A stretch of DNA of 64,000 nucleotides, from positions 62,001-126,000 of the forward strand of contig JH720364.1 in the NCBI GenBank assembly GCA_000231825.2. Reading direction: 5' to 3'. The notes under the pieces are model-generated. The model made no database searches and was not told the DNA's origin. It saw only the letters and a list, made by a program, of their open reading frames with translations. The translations under genes were made by a program, and so were the position numbers. The stretch is from Tetrahymena elliotti 4EA (taxonomy: Eukaryota > Ciliophora > Oligohymenophorea > Hymenostomatida > Tetrahymenidae). Below, one piece after another: positions 38,231-50,689 of the stretch. The first letter of the stretch is position 1, and every line of letters begins with the position of its first letter.

Positions 38231-39067
38231 AGTTACTAAATAATTTCTAATATAAATGCTAATTATAGTATGATTATAGTTTCTATAACCTTAGTATGAA
38301 TAATAAGGAATTCTCTTATTTATTAATAAACTTAATTAACTACTCATTATTTCAACTTTTAAAAATAAAAACAAAACTCAAATAACTTAAACAAAACTTA
38401 AAAATTGTATTTCAATCAATAAATAGTTATATTGTTTGAATAAAATTATTATTATTTAGAATACATTAATCATGTTAGCAAATTATCCATTTGAAATCAA
38501 ATTTTGTTTTACAAAAAGAATTACATATATAATATCAGATTTTTGAAAATGAAATAAGTAAGGAACTTATTTATAAATTAAAATAAATATTGGTTCATGA
38601 AAAGAAATGTCATAATTGAATTTGATTTTCAACAAATATATTAAAAGTTTTGTAAAACAGTTGGAAAAATTTAAAAGAATTTTAATCGTTTTAAGCAAAT
38701 AATCATCATTTTTTTATTTAAAATTAATAAAACATAGATTAAAGATAGCTTTAATGATTTAGAATAATTTTTTGGATAAATAAAAGAATATTTTATCAAA
38801 TAAAAATATTTTTTAGATTTGCTGTGTAACTAACTAACTAACTTCCAAAATAATAATGAATTTAACTATATATCTAAATCTAAATTTTTGAAATAAAAAA
38901 AACAAATAAATAATTTGATTTTTGATTATTTGTTTGTTTGCCTGTTTGTTTATGAATAATAAGCTAACAATTTAGTAGAGTATTCGATAAAAGTAAATTT
39001 TATAACAATATAAGCTATTTATTAATTATTAATTATTGATATTGTTATTTTACATACAACAAAAGAT
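38231..39067. other. AT-rich spacer
   Basis: 3' flank of Mago and 5' flank of the CYB5D1 homologue. It contains AACT/AACTAACTAA and TTTG short repeats (38825-38945). No other feature. Confidence 0.5.
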
Positions 39068-40107
39068 ATGAGTTCAAATGAAAAGTCAAATAAACAATTT
39101 CTTCCTAAGCCATATACTTAAAAAAGATATTATACCATAGAAGATTTGAAAGTTCATAATTAAGCTAATGATTGTTGGTTAACTTTCTTCAATCAAGTTT
39201 ATGACATTACTCCTCTAATCTAGCAAAATATTAATTGTATAACAGTTTAAAATGATAATTTATTAACTAGTTTTTCAATTGCAAGCTAAGCAGATAAAGC
39301 ACAGCAGAAATAGATTTATAATTATTTTAGATAGATCAAATGTAATTCTAAAGTAATTTTATTCGTTTTATAAAAGCGTCATTAACAAGGCCTCTTATAG
39401 AAGCAGCTGGTACTGATATTACATATTGGTTTGATCCAAAAACTAAAGAACCTAGAAAAATGATTGATGTTAATACAGGATTAGAAAAATTTTATTGTCC
39501 CAAAGGAGAATATTTACATATTCCCCCTCTTGGTCCTGAAACAAATTTTGATTTGCAAGAAGTACAAACCCCGTAAATAAATTGATTTTTAAAGTTTTGT
39601 GATCTTCTTTTTAATATATTCTCAACATAATTTAATATTAAAAGATGGTGGAGAAATTCGCTTTATTTTATTGGGCGTCTTACTGTAAAAAGTGTTAAAA
39701 TAAAAATCATAAATATGTTGACTGAACATTCTGATATAATTGAAGTATTCAAACAAATTAGCAAATAAAATAGAAAATATATTTTTATTAATATTTGATT
39801 AAAGGTGCCCTGTGAAGAAACTATAAACGAAATATTAGAAAGATACAAAGAAATTAATAAACATGCAGGAAGTTATACATGGAAAAGATTAGGTAGACCT
39901 CTTGATATGGAATTAAATTTAGAAGAAAATAATATTATTGATTAAACTGATGAATTTGAAAGGTATTTATTTATTTTATCTATCCCCCATATTATATGTA
40001 TTTAATGAAAATTACTTTAAAATTAAATTAGGCTAGGAGTTCCTGAAAAAGACTGGTATTGGCCTGTTATTCATTTGTATTTTGATGATGATCTTACAGT
40101 TGCTTGA
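39068..40107 (+). CDS. CYB5D1: CYB5D1 homologue, cilium-associated cytochrome b5-like domain protein
   Basis: Five exons (39068-39236, 39377-39572, 39645-39744, 39805-39962, 40032-40107) give 232 residues; the human protein is 228. The cytochrome b5-like part spans about residues 18-90 (RYYTIEDLKVHNQANDCWL, QVYDITPLI, RPLIEAAGTDITYWFDPKT). The HPGG haem motif is absent and the second ligand position, DISHWF in the vertebrate protein, is DITYWF here, so haem binding is doubtful. The C-terminal half matches CYB5D1 along its length: HIPP, WWRNSLYFIGRL, KIINMLTEHSD, AGSYTWKRLGRPLDM, LEENNI and the end HLYFDDDLT. Animal CYB5D1 localises to cilia and affects axonemal beating and signalling, so a ciliary role is expected. 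Phases are consistent at all junctions. Confidence 0.93.
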
Positions 40108-41138
40108 TTTAATATAATAATTTCAAAGATTAATTTAAATAAAGATGAAATAATGGTATAAAACATTTATAATTTATATTTTCAAATTAAAAATGTAAAA
40201 AAGATTAAGAATGAAATCAGCAAATTTACAAATATTCTTTACTTCTGATAAGTAATTACATGTATTAACTATTTTATTGTCCTATCAATAACTTATTTAC
40301 TTAGCTATTTATTCATGTTTTCATTTGCTTATTCAAACAAATAATTGATTTTTTAAAGTTACATATTTAGAATTTAAAATCAATTTAATTTTTCTTTAAA
40401 TGAGAATAATTTTAAATAAACTCATTTTAAGCAATACTCAAATTTATAAACAATTAATTTTTTTATGCTAACTAAATCAAACTTGAAAATGTAGATTTCA
40501 ATAAAATTTATTTGAAAGTGAGATACTATTTGATGATATTTATTTTATAAATCGAATCAGAGCTTACCTAAGAACTAACTTCTTTAATGTAGCTGGACAA
40601 TTTAATGATAAAATTTACTTTTTAAGCAAAAAACTCAATGTAAAAACTTTTATTTGAGAATGATTTTTATTAAATTTTAAAATTCATGAGTAAATCTTAA
40701 AAAATTTCCTCCAAAGTGATATATTATTTGATAGTAGTTATTTTATAAATCTAATAAGAGATTGCTAACTAACTTATTAAAAGTCTAAAGAAGCTGGATA
40801 ATTTAATAATAAAGTTGACTTTTTAAGCATAAAACTCAGAATAAAAAATATTTATTTGAGGATAATTATATTCTTTATGAAATCTCTAGCTGTGTTTATT
40901 TTAAAGTGAGATATAATTTGATTACAGTTGTATTATAAATAATTTATTTAGAGGAAACAAAGTAATTTATTTCAGGTTTTAATTGGATAATTTAATGATA
41001 AATTTACTATTTTAAGGAAAATGTATTGAGTTCAAAAATAATTTATAAATATTAATTATTAATTAGGATTTTATATACTATCTAAAGTTTCTTTAGAAAT
41101 CTTAAACTGTACTCTAAATTATAAATATTATTTTAATT
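40108..41138. other. spacer with a diverged tandem repeat
   Basis: No gene. It separates the convergent CYB5D1 and coiled-coil genes. The right half is filled by the three-copy repeat at 40515-41090; the rest is ordinary AT-rich sequence. Confidence 0.5.
40515..41090. repeat. three diverged tandem copies of a ~190-nt unit
   Basis: Copies begin near 40515, 40713 and 40903, each with AAAGTGAKATA followed by TTTGAT and TTATAAAT. Other shared landmarks are AGCTGGACAATTTAATGATAA (copy 1), AGCTGGATAATTTAATAATAA (copy 2) and TTGGATAATTTAATGATAA (copy 3), then ACTTTTTAAGCA (copies 1 and 2) or ACTATTTTAAGGA (copy 3). Spacing is 198 and then 190 nt. No open frame runs through it. Confidence 0.75.
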
Positions 41139-44100
41139 TCATATTAAGTCACCAAAGAAATCGTTATTCTAAGCTTTGCTTGCTAATTACTTTTCCTAAT
41201 TTATTTAAAAATTAAAATTAAAATTAATTTAAAATAAAATAACTTACTCTTTCTTATTTATTGTCTTAATTCTTTTTGCCACCTAATCCAACATTAGAAG
41301 GCTATTGGTTAGCTTGTTTTGAAGGCTTTTTGCCAAAGAAATCATCGTCATCATCATCGTTATAATTTACTTTAGGTTTTTCTTACTTCAAGAAATCCAA
41401 CCCACTGCCATCATCATCGTCATCATCAAAAGGAGATTTATTATTTGATTTTTAATTCATAATAGAAGAAGGCTGATAAGATTATTGTTAAATTGGTTTG
41501 TTTTATCCACCAGCTCCACCTACTTCCTTAGGAGCAGCTAATGAAAATGGTTCCTCTACATTATCACTTCCTCCAAAAATATCTCTTTTCTAAACTTTAG
41601 CCGCCTCAGCAGCATTGGGCTTCTTATTTACTCTTCTTCTATCATTAGGACCCTAAAATATAACATCATCATCTTACTTCTTTATTTACTATGGTTAACT
41701 TTGTTATTATTATTATTGCTATTATTAAATTTTTGGCTATTCTTGTTAAACTTGTTAATTGTTTTTTACAGAAGTAGGCTGAATTTCGTTTTCTTATTAT
41801 TTAATTTATTACTATTCTTCTTGCTTTCTCTTAAAATTAAACTATTTTGGTTACTCTGCTTGATTTTAACTGCTACTATTATTATTGTTGTTGTTGTTAT
41901 TATTGCCAAAGGCATTATTGCTCCAATTGCTTGAAGGTAGATTTTCTTACTTACCCAAAAAATTACTATTATCATTATTATTACCCCATGACCATTTATC
42001 TTCATTATTATTTTTATTTAATAAATTGCTTGTTTACTTATTTTCATTATTATTTTATTAATTTGTAGCTGCTGGTTAGTTTTACATTCCAAATTTGTCG
42101 ATATTGTTGTTGTTTGAAATGATGTTGTTATTGTTAAATCCAAAATTATTATTATTTTATGAGTTATCATTTCCAGCATTCCAACTCCATTTATTCTCTT
42201 CAGGCTTATTGCCTTGCTTTTAATCATTGTTATTTGCTTGATTTCTAGAAAAATTGTATTCTCCTGCTAAGTTATTAGAATTATCATCTTTTTATTGATT
42301 CGCTACTCCGCGTCTTCTTGAGACTGCAATTATATTCAAGTCATCATTCTATTCTTTTTTATCATTATTTAGCTTAAATTCATTATTATTTGGTTTAAAA
42401 TCATTATTATTATTCAAGTTGCTATTTCCCAATTAGTTGAAATTATTTTTTATTTCGGGTTCGTTGTTTTTTTAATTATTCTAAGCTGTTAATGTTGATG
42501 GCATGTATCCACCAATTTAGTCATTGTTATTAGAGCCAGCTCCATGTCTTCTTCTGCTTACTCCTGCTGTAGGTTAGTAAGAATCACTATTATTGTTCAA
42601 ATTGGTTTAGCTTGCATTTTTAGTAGATTCAAGTCCACTAAAGGCATAACCACCTCCAGCTTAAGAGTTATTGTTTTAGTTTATTTAAGTCAAAGCTGAA
42701 GGGTTATATCCACCTGCTTATTTATCATTAGAAGTAATAGCTGATTTTTCACTTTCAATTTTTGATTTTTCTTCTTCTATTTTGGATAGTTGTTGTTAAT
42801 CATTCTATTAAGCTGGAGCTGCTAATCCACCTTTTTGGCGAACTCTAGAAACTCTAGAATTTGCTGAAAAATTGTATGCATCTTCTTCCTATTTCTATAC
42901 TTAAACTTATGGTAAATTCTATGCTTGGTTACTCTATCCCATTCTTTCAAAAGGATTATATTCACCAATAGCAGCACCTCCTTAACTGTTATTTTCATTA
43001 TTGCTGTTATTGTTGTCTTTCTTGAATTTAAACATCTTTTATGGCTTTGAAAAGACATCCTCTTGTTCTTTGTTTGAGTCTAACTAATTTTATGACTACT
43101 CCTTATTGTTTAAATTATCATTAGATAATAGTTGTTATTGGCTACCTTTTTACAAGTTGTTTTCTTCATTTTTCTTTTTGAAATTGAATGACTAAGGTGT
43201 ATTTTCAATATTCTAAGATGATGGAGTCTGTTATTAGTTTTTCAATGGAGATTGTTGTAAATTATTGTTACTGTTTAGATTGTTAAGAGAATTCTGATTT
43301 TCTTCAGGTTTCCAGACTTTAGCCTCTTAATGATTCTTCTTAAAATTGAATGGCTTAGAAATAACTTCCTCTTTAGAATCTGAATCAATTTAGTTTTGGT
43401 TTAAATTGGTTTTTGAATGCATTTTTTAGTGGAAATTAATGCTTTCTGTTTCGGCTTCATCCCTAATAATATCACTTCCTTTTCTTTCTTTGCTTTTCTC
43501 TTCTTTTCTTACATAGTTCTCTTTTTTTCTAAATTTATTTTATCAAAAAAATTAAATCTTTCTTTCATCAAAAATTAATTTTTGCACAAAAATAATGAAG
43601 TCAATAATTTACATAAATTTGAGGTTTGGCTTGGAATTAGATGAGTGTTTAGATGAAGGACTGACTAAATTGTTGTGCTTAACAGGTGTTAAACTGCTTT
43701 CTAAATTTTTATTTCTGTTTAATGAGTCAGTGGATCTGTGATGGTGAATTCCAATATTACTCTCAGGTAACTTATTGAAAATATCCTTTAAGTTACTTGC
43801 ATAAATTTTTTCCTTATCGATTCTATTAGAAATTCTATTTTTTAATTCCATGATTTCTATTTCCATTTAATTGATTTCATCATCCTTGTTTTGAATTTCT
43901 CTTTAGACATCTTCCAATTCTCTTTTTTGAATGCTTTCTTTTGTGTTGCATAATTTTTAAGCTGTCTAATTAGTTTTAATCCAATTATCTAAATCTTTTT
44001 GTAGATCTCTAAATTTCTCTTTACGTTTATAAGAGTTAGATTGAAGATTCACATCCACATTTAATTACTTTGCCTCTCTTACTTTCTCATTAAATTCTTT

Positions 44101-46568
44101 CTCTTTAATTTCAATCTAATCTGATTTCTTTTTAAACATTTCCTCAATTTCTTCCTTTCTCCTCTAAAATTCATTTATCTTATCAACATATTATTGAATT
44201 TCTATTTTTAAATTATGTGATTCCTTTACACTTCCAGGTATTCCATCTCCCCTTTCAATTTTACTAAGTTCCTTTGCTTCAATTAACATTTAAAAGATTA
44301 AATAAGTCTAAATATATATATGAAATATTTTACCTTATTAGTCATTCTTTAGTATCATATGTTTTATATCTGTCTTAAATTTATTGATAACCAACTTTGC
44401 TGATTCTATTTACTACTTGAGTTTACTAACATAGGATTAGTCTTCTACAACAAGTAGTCTAGATTCCAATTTATCATATTCTTCTTAAAGTCTCTTCATA
44501 ATTTTCATATTATTTTCTTATTCAGCATCAGCTGTTCTCATCTAATTGCTTCTTGAACGAGGCTAATTAGATGAATTCTATTAGATAGCTTATTTCTATA
44601 TCAAAGTTTGATTTTACTCTATCTTTTCAGTCAGTTACTAATTAAATTATTTCAATTTCTCCCTTAAAGATTCATTTTCTACTTTTAAATCTTTGAAACT
44701 CATCTAATCATAATTTTTTTCTTCAAGAAGTTTCTCAAGATCTCTCACTTTAAAGTTTATTACAACATAAATCAATATTATTATTAAATTATCTTATAAA
44801 ATTTACTATTGAGCATCTTAAACATTCTTCCAGCTGATAGCTGTCTTGCTTTTCATATTAAAATAATAATTTAAATTGATTGTAAAAACTAATTTTTTTA
44901 AATTAGAGATAAAGACTAATTACACTTTGGTTAGGATTTACTATTAGAAGAGGGAGGAATTTTATTTTTAGTAGCCTCTCTAGATACTACCTTATTATTT
45001 CCAGGTTTTTAGGCTAATGAGTTTTCAGAGTTTCTTCTTTAACTTCCTGAGCTTAATTCGCGACTTTCTAAATGAAACAATAAAAGGTATTTTTCTCTCT
45101 GAAAAATAATGAATAAATGGTTTTACTTTTTCTTAAATTATCAGCTGAATCATTAGCGTTTCTTCTTTCCTGTGCGCTTGTTTTTTATGGCTAAGGACTT
45201 TAAGTTAATTTTGAATAGAAAAAATGAACAATTTATTAATGTTTAAAATGATTTAAATTTTACGGAAAATTTTATTTAGAAGGTGGCTTATCATTTTTTT
45301 TATTTTATTTAGTAAATGGCTTTTCTTCTTTTGCTTCTTTATGATAATAATTATTTGAATTATCATCTATATCTTCATTGTAATCTTAGTTCAAGCTGTT
45401 ATAACTCTTTTTTTAGTTATTTGAATGATAATTTTAATTGTAGTTTTCCTTTTCATTTTTTGGAGAAACCTAATCAATATCTGGTAAATCAGATAAGCTG
45501 CTCAAAGGAGCCTCCTCTACTTCTTTCTTTTTATTGCTATTATCATTTTTGTAGATTTTATCATCATCAAAACCATCATTGTATTCCTCTTCAAAATTAT
45601 TATTTTCGTATTGCTTTTTAGCCCTGTTAATATATTATTTTTTAAAATCTACTCAAAGCTAATAAAGAAACTTAATAATTATTTACGGTTCCTGTTTAAT
45701 ATTTTATTTTCCAAAATTAGGTTTAGATTTAGCTACATCTGATAAACCTGTTTTGCTTTAAGGTTTTATGGGTGATTCTGGCTTTTTAGAGTTAAAATTT
45801 TTATCAAAATTATCATCTAAATCTTCAAAGCTATTATATTCCTACTGCTTTTGATTCCTATTATTAAATCATTTATTTTGATTTCTACTAAGTTAGTTTA
45901 AATAATAATATCTATTTACTGTTCTTGTTTGATATTTGCTTTACCAAAATTAGGTTTAGACTTTATTACATCAGTTACTCCTTATCCGCTTTAATTTTTT
46001 ATAGGAGATTCTTGCTTTTTGTTGTTACGACTTTAATCATAAATATCATCTAAATCATCCAAATCATCAAATTCTTGTTCTTCCTTTTTTTATGATGGTT
46101 TTTTAACCTATTCATCTAAATTAAATGGATCTAAGCTTATTGGTTATTTAGTAGCAGGTTTATTTATTGATGGCAGACCTGAATTATTTTATATAGGAGG
46201 AAGAGCAGATTACTATTTTGAATTTGAATTATTTTAATTCTTTTAAGCATTTCCAAATCCAAAATCATCAATGTCACTTCCTCTTTTTTAATTATTCTAT
46301 TGCTACTTTGGTACACTTTCCTTCAGCATATCATCATCTGAGAATTCAATATCATTATAATTAAAATCTGATTGCTTCTATTGCTATTTAACTGGATTTT
46401 TAGCAGGTTATGCTCCTTTTGCACCACCTCCTCTTCTGCTATTGTAATTTCTAATAAATACATATTTGAATATTTGTGTTAAAAAAGGGTGAAAATAAGC
46501 ATTAATAATTAAAGCTACATTTAATTCAAATCATTGTTTTCATCTAATAAATCATCATCATCAAACAT
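41139..46568 (-). CDS. long Asn-rich coiled-coil protein, possibly lebercilin-like
   Basis: Ten phase-consistent exons (46568-46519, 46450-45920, 45857-45687, 45623-45264, 45197-45127, 45067-44942, 44888-44807, 44743-43613, 43528-41248, 41195-41139) give about 1619 residues. The N-terminus is acidic (MFDDDDLLDEN) and has two copies of a motif SPIK...GL/V-x-D-V-x-K-SKPNFGK. The middle (about 450-830) is a strong coiled coil ending DKEKIYASNLKDIFNKLPES. The C-terminal half is Asn/Gln-rich with repeated FNFKKK, VSRRR and GGYxPSxLT motifs and ends in DDFFGKK and NNDFFGDLI. The KEK...IY..N/R...LP element, GY-PS motifs and terminal acidic-FG ending recall lebercilin (LCA5), a ciliary-base protein; this is motif-level resemblance by eye. 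The join at the 53-nt intron 44889-44941 is the weakest; alternatively two genes meet there, the second starting at ATG 44856. Confidence 0.6.
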
Positions 46569-47306
46569 TTTTATCTTTTGCTAATCCCTAATTCTATAAT
46601 TTCAAAATAACGTTGCTAATTGTATTTGCTTATTTCTATAGCCCGAATGAAGCCTAGTAATTATCGAAATCTAAGTGTTAAATTATTATAAATTTCTAAT
46701 TATTGTTTCAAATTTTATAAAATTAATAGATTTGATTATTAAAAATCAAATTACTTCTCTATTTAACAAGAGAATTACAACACAGAGAAAGCACTGGTAA
46801 AAATTTACAAAATAGGATTACATGCTAAATTTTTTAAATTTTACAGATATTTTATAAATAGTCTTGAAATTATAAGCATAGCAATAATCACATTTTTATT
46901 CAAAAAACATAAAAAATCAGACAAAAAAGCTTAAAAGCACTGAAAATCATTTAATTAAAATTGATTTAATTTTAAATTTGATAATTTATTTTATTCAAAA
47001 ATAGATATATATTATTATCCTATTTAAATTAAATGTTTTTTTAAATTTTAGAAATAAATAAATTTTCGTTCAATTTAGATAATTAATAAATAATGAAGTT
47101 ACTTCTTTGTTTAATATTTAGAATAAAATTGCAAAATAAAGAAAAGATTTCATAACAACATTTTTTTGGTTTTTAGTAGTTCTCTTTTAAATTATAAAAT
47201 TTCCTCAATTACTTCAAAATAAAATGAAATGAAGATAAAAAATGATTTTTTAACTTTTGAGATACATACAATTTTTGATTTGTGTATTTCATTTTTTCAT
47301 TTATGA
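46569..47306. other. AT-rich spacer
   Basis: Presumed promoter of the long coiled-coil gene and 3' flank of its upstream neighbour on the same strand. No other feature seen. Confidence 0.5.
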
Positions 47307-48794
47307 TCAAGAATTTATTAACATAGAAATTTTTCTCTCAATATCTAGAATTCTTTATCTTTATTGCAAGAAATAATTGGCAAGCTCACTTGCAATAGGA
47401 TCTTTACTTGATGAATTACTTGAAAAATATTACCCTTAAGGTTTAGCTTCTAAGCTTTTAAGATTCCTAAAATCATACAGAGTATATCTTTCAGTGGTAT
47501 TCATAGCTAAATAAACATATCCTGTATTTGTTCCTCTAGAAACTCTTCCATTTTAGCTAATAGTAAACTTATAGACTCCCCTCATACCAGGATACATATC
47601 CTCTTCGTCCATTTAGATGTCAGAATATTATTTCCATTTTCCTTGAATATTTATTTTAGTTAGTAAATAGTTACAATGTTGTACAGTCTCCTTTTTGATT
47701 TTATAAATTTGAGTATTGAGTTCGAACAAATTAGGTTGCAGACTTTCACTTAAAAACTCCAACTTGTCAAGAATGTCATCAATTTTTTCTTAGAATCCAA
47801 ACTATTTTAGTTAAGCCTCAATTTTATTCTCTTTCAAATTAACATATTAAATAAGCTATTCTAGCAATGACTACCTATCTTGCTAGAAACTAGTTTCTTT
47901 CAATTAGTAGACTAAGCTTTCTGGCTTGCTTGATTCCTAATTTATTTTGGTATGCATATTCTCTACCTCTTCTTAAATATCATATAAAACTCTTAAAGAA
48001 CTTTTTATATGTTACTACAATTCTGTAGATTATTTTAGAAGATTAAATTTTTGAGTTTTTAAAGAGGATTCAAACTGAGAAATCAGTTAATCAAATTCTA
48101 ATTATACATGGTGAGGTTCAATAATAAATGCTGGTTTTACCTCAACAAATTAAATTTCTTTTTCTTTTTCATTTTTACTTTTATCTGATTAAAGTAAAAT
48201 CTATTCATTTTTTACCAAATCAGATTCTTTTGAAAATAGTCTTAAATTAGATTCAAACTAAGACTCAACCTATTAAGATTTTTCAGCAGCATTGCTTGAG
48301 TTCTCATTATTATTGTTGTTATTAGAAATGCTATCACATGTTTATAGTAAACTATTTACTTAAGAATTACTCTCAGAGCATGGCATAAACTCTATTGAGG
48401 GATTTTTTTCTTGTTTAACAAGACTATCTTTTAGCACTTCTTAGCTCTAAGAGGAATTTTATTCTCCTTATTTTTCATTTTAATCCTGCAGAAGAACAGT
48501 TTATTCTGTTTATTCTAATTATTTCTTTTCTATTTTGTGCCCCTCAGCTATTTATTTGACATTTTCTTAGGTTAGACTTAGATCTTTATTAGAGTTTTGT
48601 TAATCATCATTTTACTATTTCTATTAAACTGACAAACATTAGTTGCAAATCAGCTTGACAAATGCTTTCTCTTTAGGTAAAGTACTTAATATTATAATTG
48701 AAGGTTATTCTAAACCTTTACAAATAATGCATTTTTCATCATTATTCAAAACTTAAGAAAATTTTGAAGATAGTTAAGATGCCTCTTTTTCCAT
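47307..48794 (-). CDS. four-Cys (zinc-ribbon-like) coiled-coil protein, 495 residues
   Basis: A single uninterrupted exon of 496 codons. Residues 22-25 (CIIC) and 50-53 (CNQC) form a CxxC-x24-CxxC arrangement compatible with a zinc ribbon or the core of a B-box/RING remnant. A Gln/Glu/Ser-rich acidic region follows, then a long coiled coil (about 220-390; FDQLISQFESSLK, ESLVYQLKETSFQQDRQ). A folded C-terminal domain (about 395-470) contains WKQYSDIQMDEED, MRGVYKFTISQNGRVSRG, GYVYLAMNTTERYTLYDF, all beta-strand-like, then a helical tail. The order Zn motif, coiled coil, C-terminal beta domain recalls TRIM-like proteins, a theme shared with the TRIM37 homologue, but no catalytic RING is visible. 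Family unknown. Confidence 0.8.
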
Positions 48795-50247
48795 TTATTT
48801 GTTTGAGTTTTTTGGTTTATTAAATGATATTTTTATATTTTTTATATTAATTTATTAATTATAAAGATTAATTTCCTTCGAAAAAATAAAAAGATCTTAT
48901 AATTGCATGAATTTAATTTTCTCATATTTTTTTTAATTTCTGAATGGTATTTCAACATAAGTGTTAAATTAATTTCGGAATAAATTATTTACTCCTTAAT
49001 TTCCACATGCCTAATCAATTTATTTATAGACTTTTAATAGTTATTCTATCATTCTTGTAAATCTTTCTCTGGCAAGGAGACTCTAAAAAAAAGTATTTTT
49101 GTTGTTCTTTGATTCTTGATCTTTAAAAATTAATTGAATAACAAGCCATTAAAATTATTTCAATATTTTTCTAAAAATTTGATTTTTGTCAAGGCTTTTC
49201 ATACCAAAATACTTTATTTTTAATTTACTGCGTTACCTCACCCTAGCTAGCATTTAATTTTTGAAAAAGCTTAGAGAAATCCATAAATTAAAAAAATTAA
49301 AATCTCAAATTAAAAAAAATATTTTTCAATATTTATGTTTCAAAGATGTAGCCCAATCACTAAATTTTTGATTGATATATTTTTATATTTAATTTATATG
49401 ATTACTCATTCACTATAATATTAATTATCTCAAAGTAGATCAGAATAATTATTCACTGCTTCACCCATCCTTTTATTATTACATGTTGAAATATATTCCT
49501 TTCTCCTTTTATTTATTACTTGAAAAAATTCATAATAAATATTTTATGAAAGATATTTTAAATTTAGTTAAATAATTTTATATTTACTGATTAACATCAG
49601 TTAAGACTATGAAAATACGACTTTTCTATTATGTTAAATTCTAAAATAGAGTTTTTTTAATTAGAATAAGATAAATAAATTTCCTTTTTTAATAAAAATT
49701 GTATTAAAGTAAATAAATGTTATAAATCAAAATCATTAATTTCATTAAATAAAGTTTATAGAAGGATAAAATGATTTGATAAAATGAGTTATCATTACTT
49801 TTTATACTTTTAATTATTTTTTATAAATTTATTGGGCTAGCCAATTTACAATAAAAATTATAGATATAATAATTTGTATTAAAATCAACTTAGAAAATCA
49901 AATATAAAATTTATTTGTTTTAAAATAAAGTTTCCAATAATAGTCAAAATGATTATTTGATTATTTTATATTTAAGGTTATGGCAATTCAGAGTTTTGTT
50001 TGCTCGTTTGTGATTGATTGATTTTGTTAATATATTAACAGATAAAAGGAAATTAAAATTACAGAGAAAGAGAGAGAGGTATTATTGTTACATAGAAAGT
50101 GTTTAAGATTCTTAGGCCAAGAAATTTTGTTTTGAATTTTTATAAAATTTTTATTAATTATTAGTTATCTAATTTATCTAAAAAAATCAATTAAGAAAAT
50201 AGTAATATCCAATAATAAAACATTAGCATCGCACATAAATAAAAAAT
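48795..50247. other. intergenic between divergent genes
   Basis: No supported gene; AT-rich. A T/G-richer stretch with GTTTGCTCGTTTGTGATTGATTG and GAGAAAGAGAGAGAGG at 49995-50080 precedes the acylated-protein gene and may belong to its promoter. Confidence 0.45.
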
Positions 50248-50689
50248 ATGGGAAGTTGTTGCCAAAAAAGTAATGTAGTTGATTCAGACGCTAAATAGGG
50301 AAAGACTAAACTTGATAATGGAGAAGAAATTGACTTAGATTTTTATCAGCAAGATGAAAATTTGAAGAAAATTTCAAAGATCTAAGTTAAGTTTAAAGGT
50401 AAACAAACTAATCAATATTATTTGCCCTATTTATTTCTAATCCATTTTTCAAAAACCTAAAATTATTCATATTTAAATTTAACATTTATCATGGAAAATA
50501 TTAAACTGTGATGGTTATTATATGTTAAAGTAAATAGCATAATATGTTTTTGAATGTACTCTGCCATTTCCCTTAACATATAAAATTTAGATCTTATTCT
50601 CAGTTATTTTTATAATTTATAAAGAAAATTAAAAGAAAGAGAGTGCTACTACTACTACCACCACCACCACAACCACCAAGAAGAAATGA
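50248..50689 (+). CDS. small N-myristoylated/palmitoylated-type protein with poly-Thr tail, 71 residues
   Basis: Exons 50248-50398 and 50625-50689 are joined in phase 1 by a GTAAAC...TATAAAG intron. The N-terminus MGSCCQKS is a textbook dual-acylation signal: Gly2 for N-myristoylation after Met removal, Cys4 and Cys5 for palmitoylation. The body is acidic and polar (DNGEEIDLDFYQQDEN), followed by a short basic segment (KKISKIQVKFKG). The second exon ends with ten consecutive threonine codons (mixed ACT/ACC/ACA) and KKK before TGA. Probably a peripheral membrane or ciliary-membrane protein. The next gene on this strand carries a similar N-terminus. No homologue recognised. Confidence 0.75.

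Noticed and set aside
39663..39848. Minus-strand hydrophobic frame
   Set aside because: Antisense to CYB5D1 exons 3 and 4.
41701..43866. Leu- and Tyr-rich plus-strand frames and short minus-strand frames
   Set aside because: Frames in and opposite the Asn/Gln-rich exon of the long coiled-coil gene; the minus-strand frame at 43609-43866 is a genuine piece of that gene, not a separate one.
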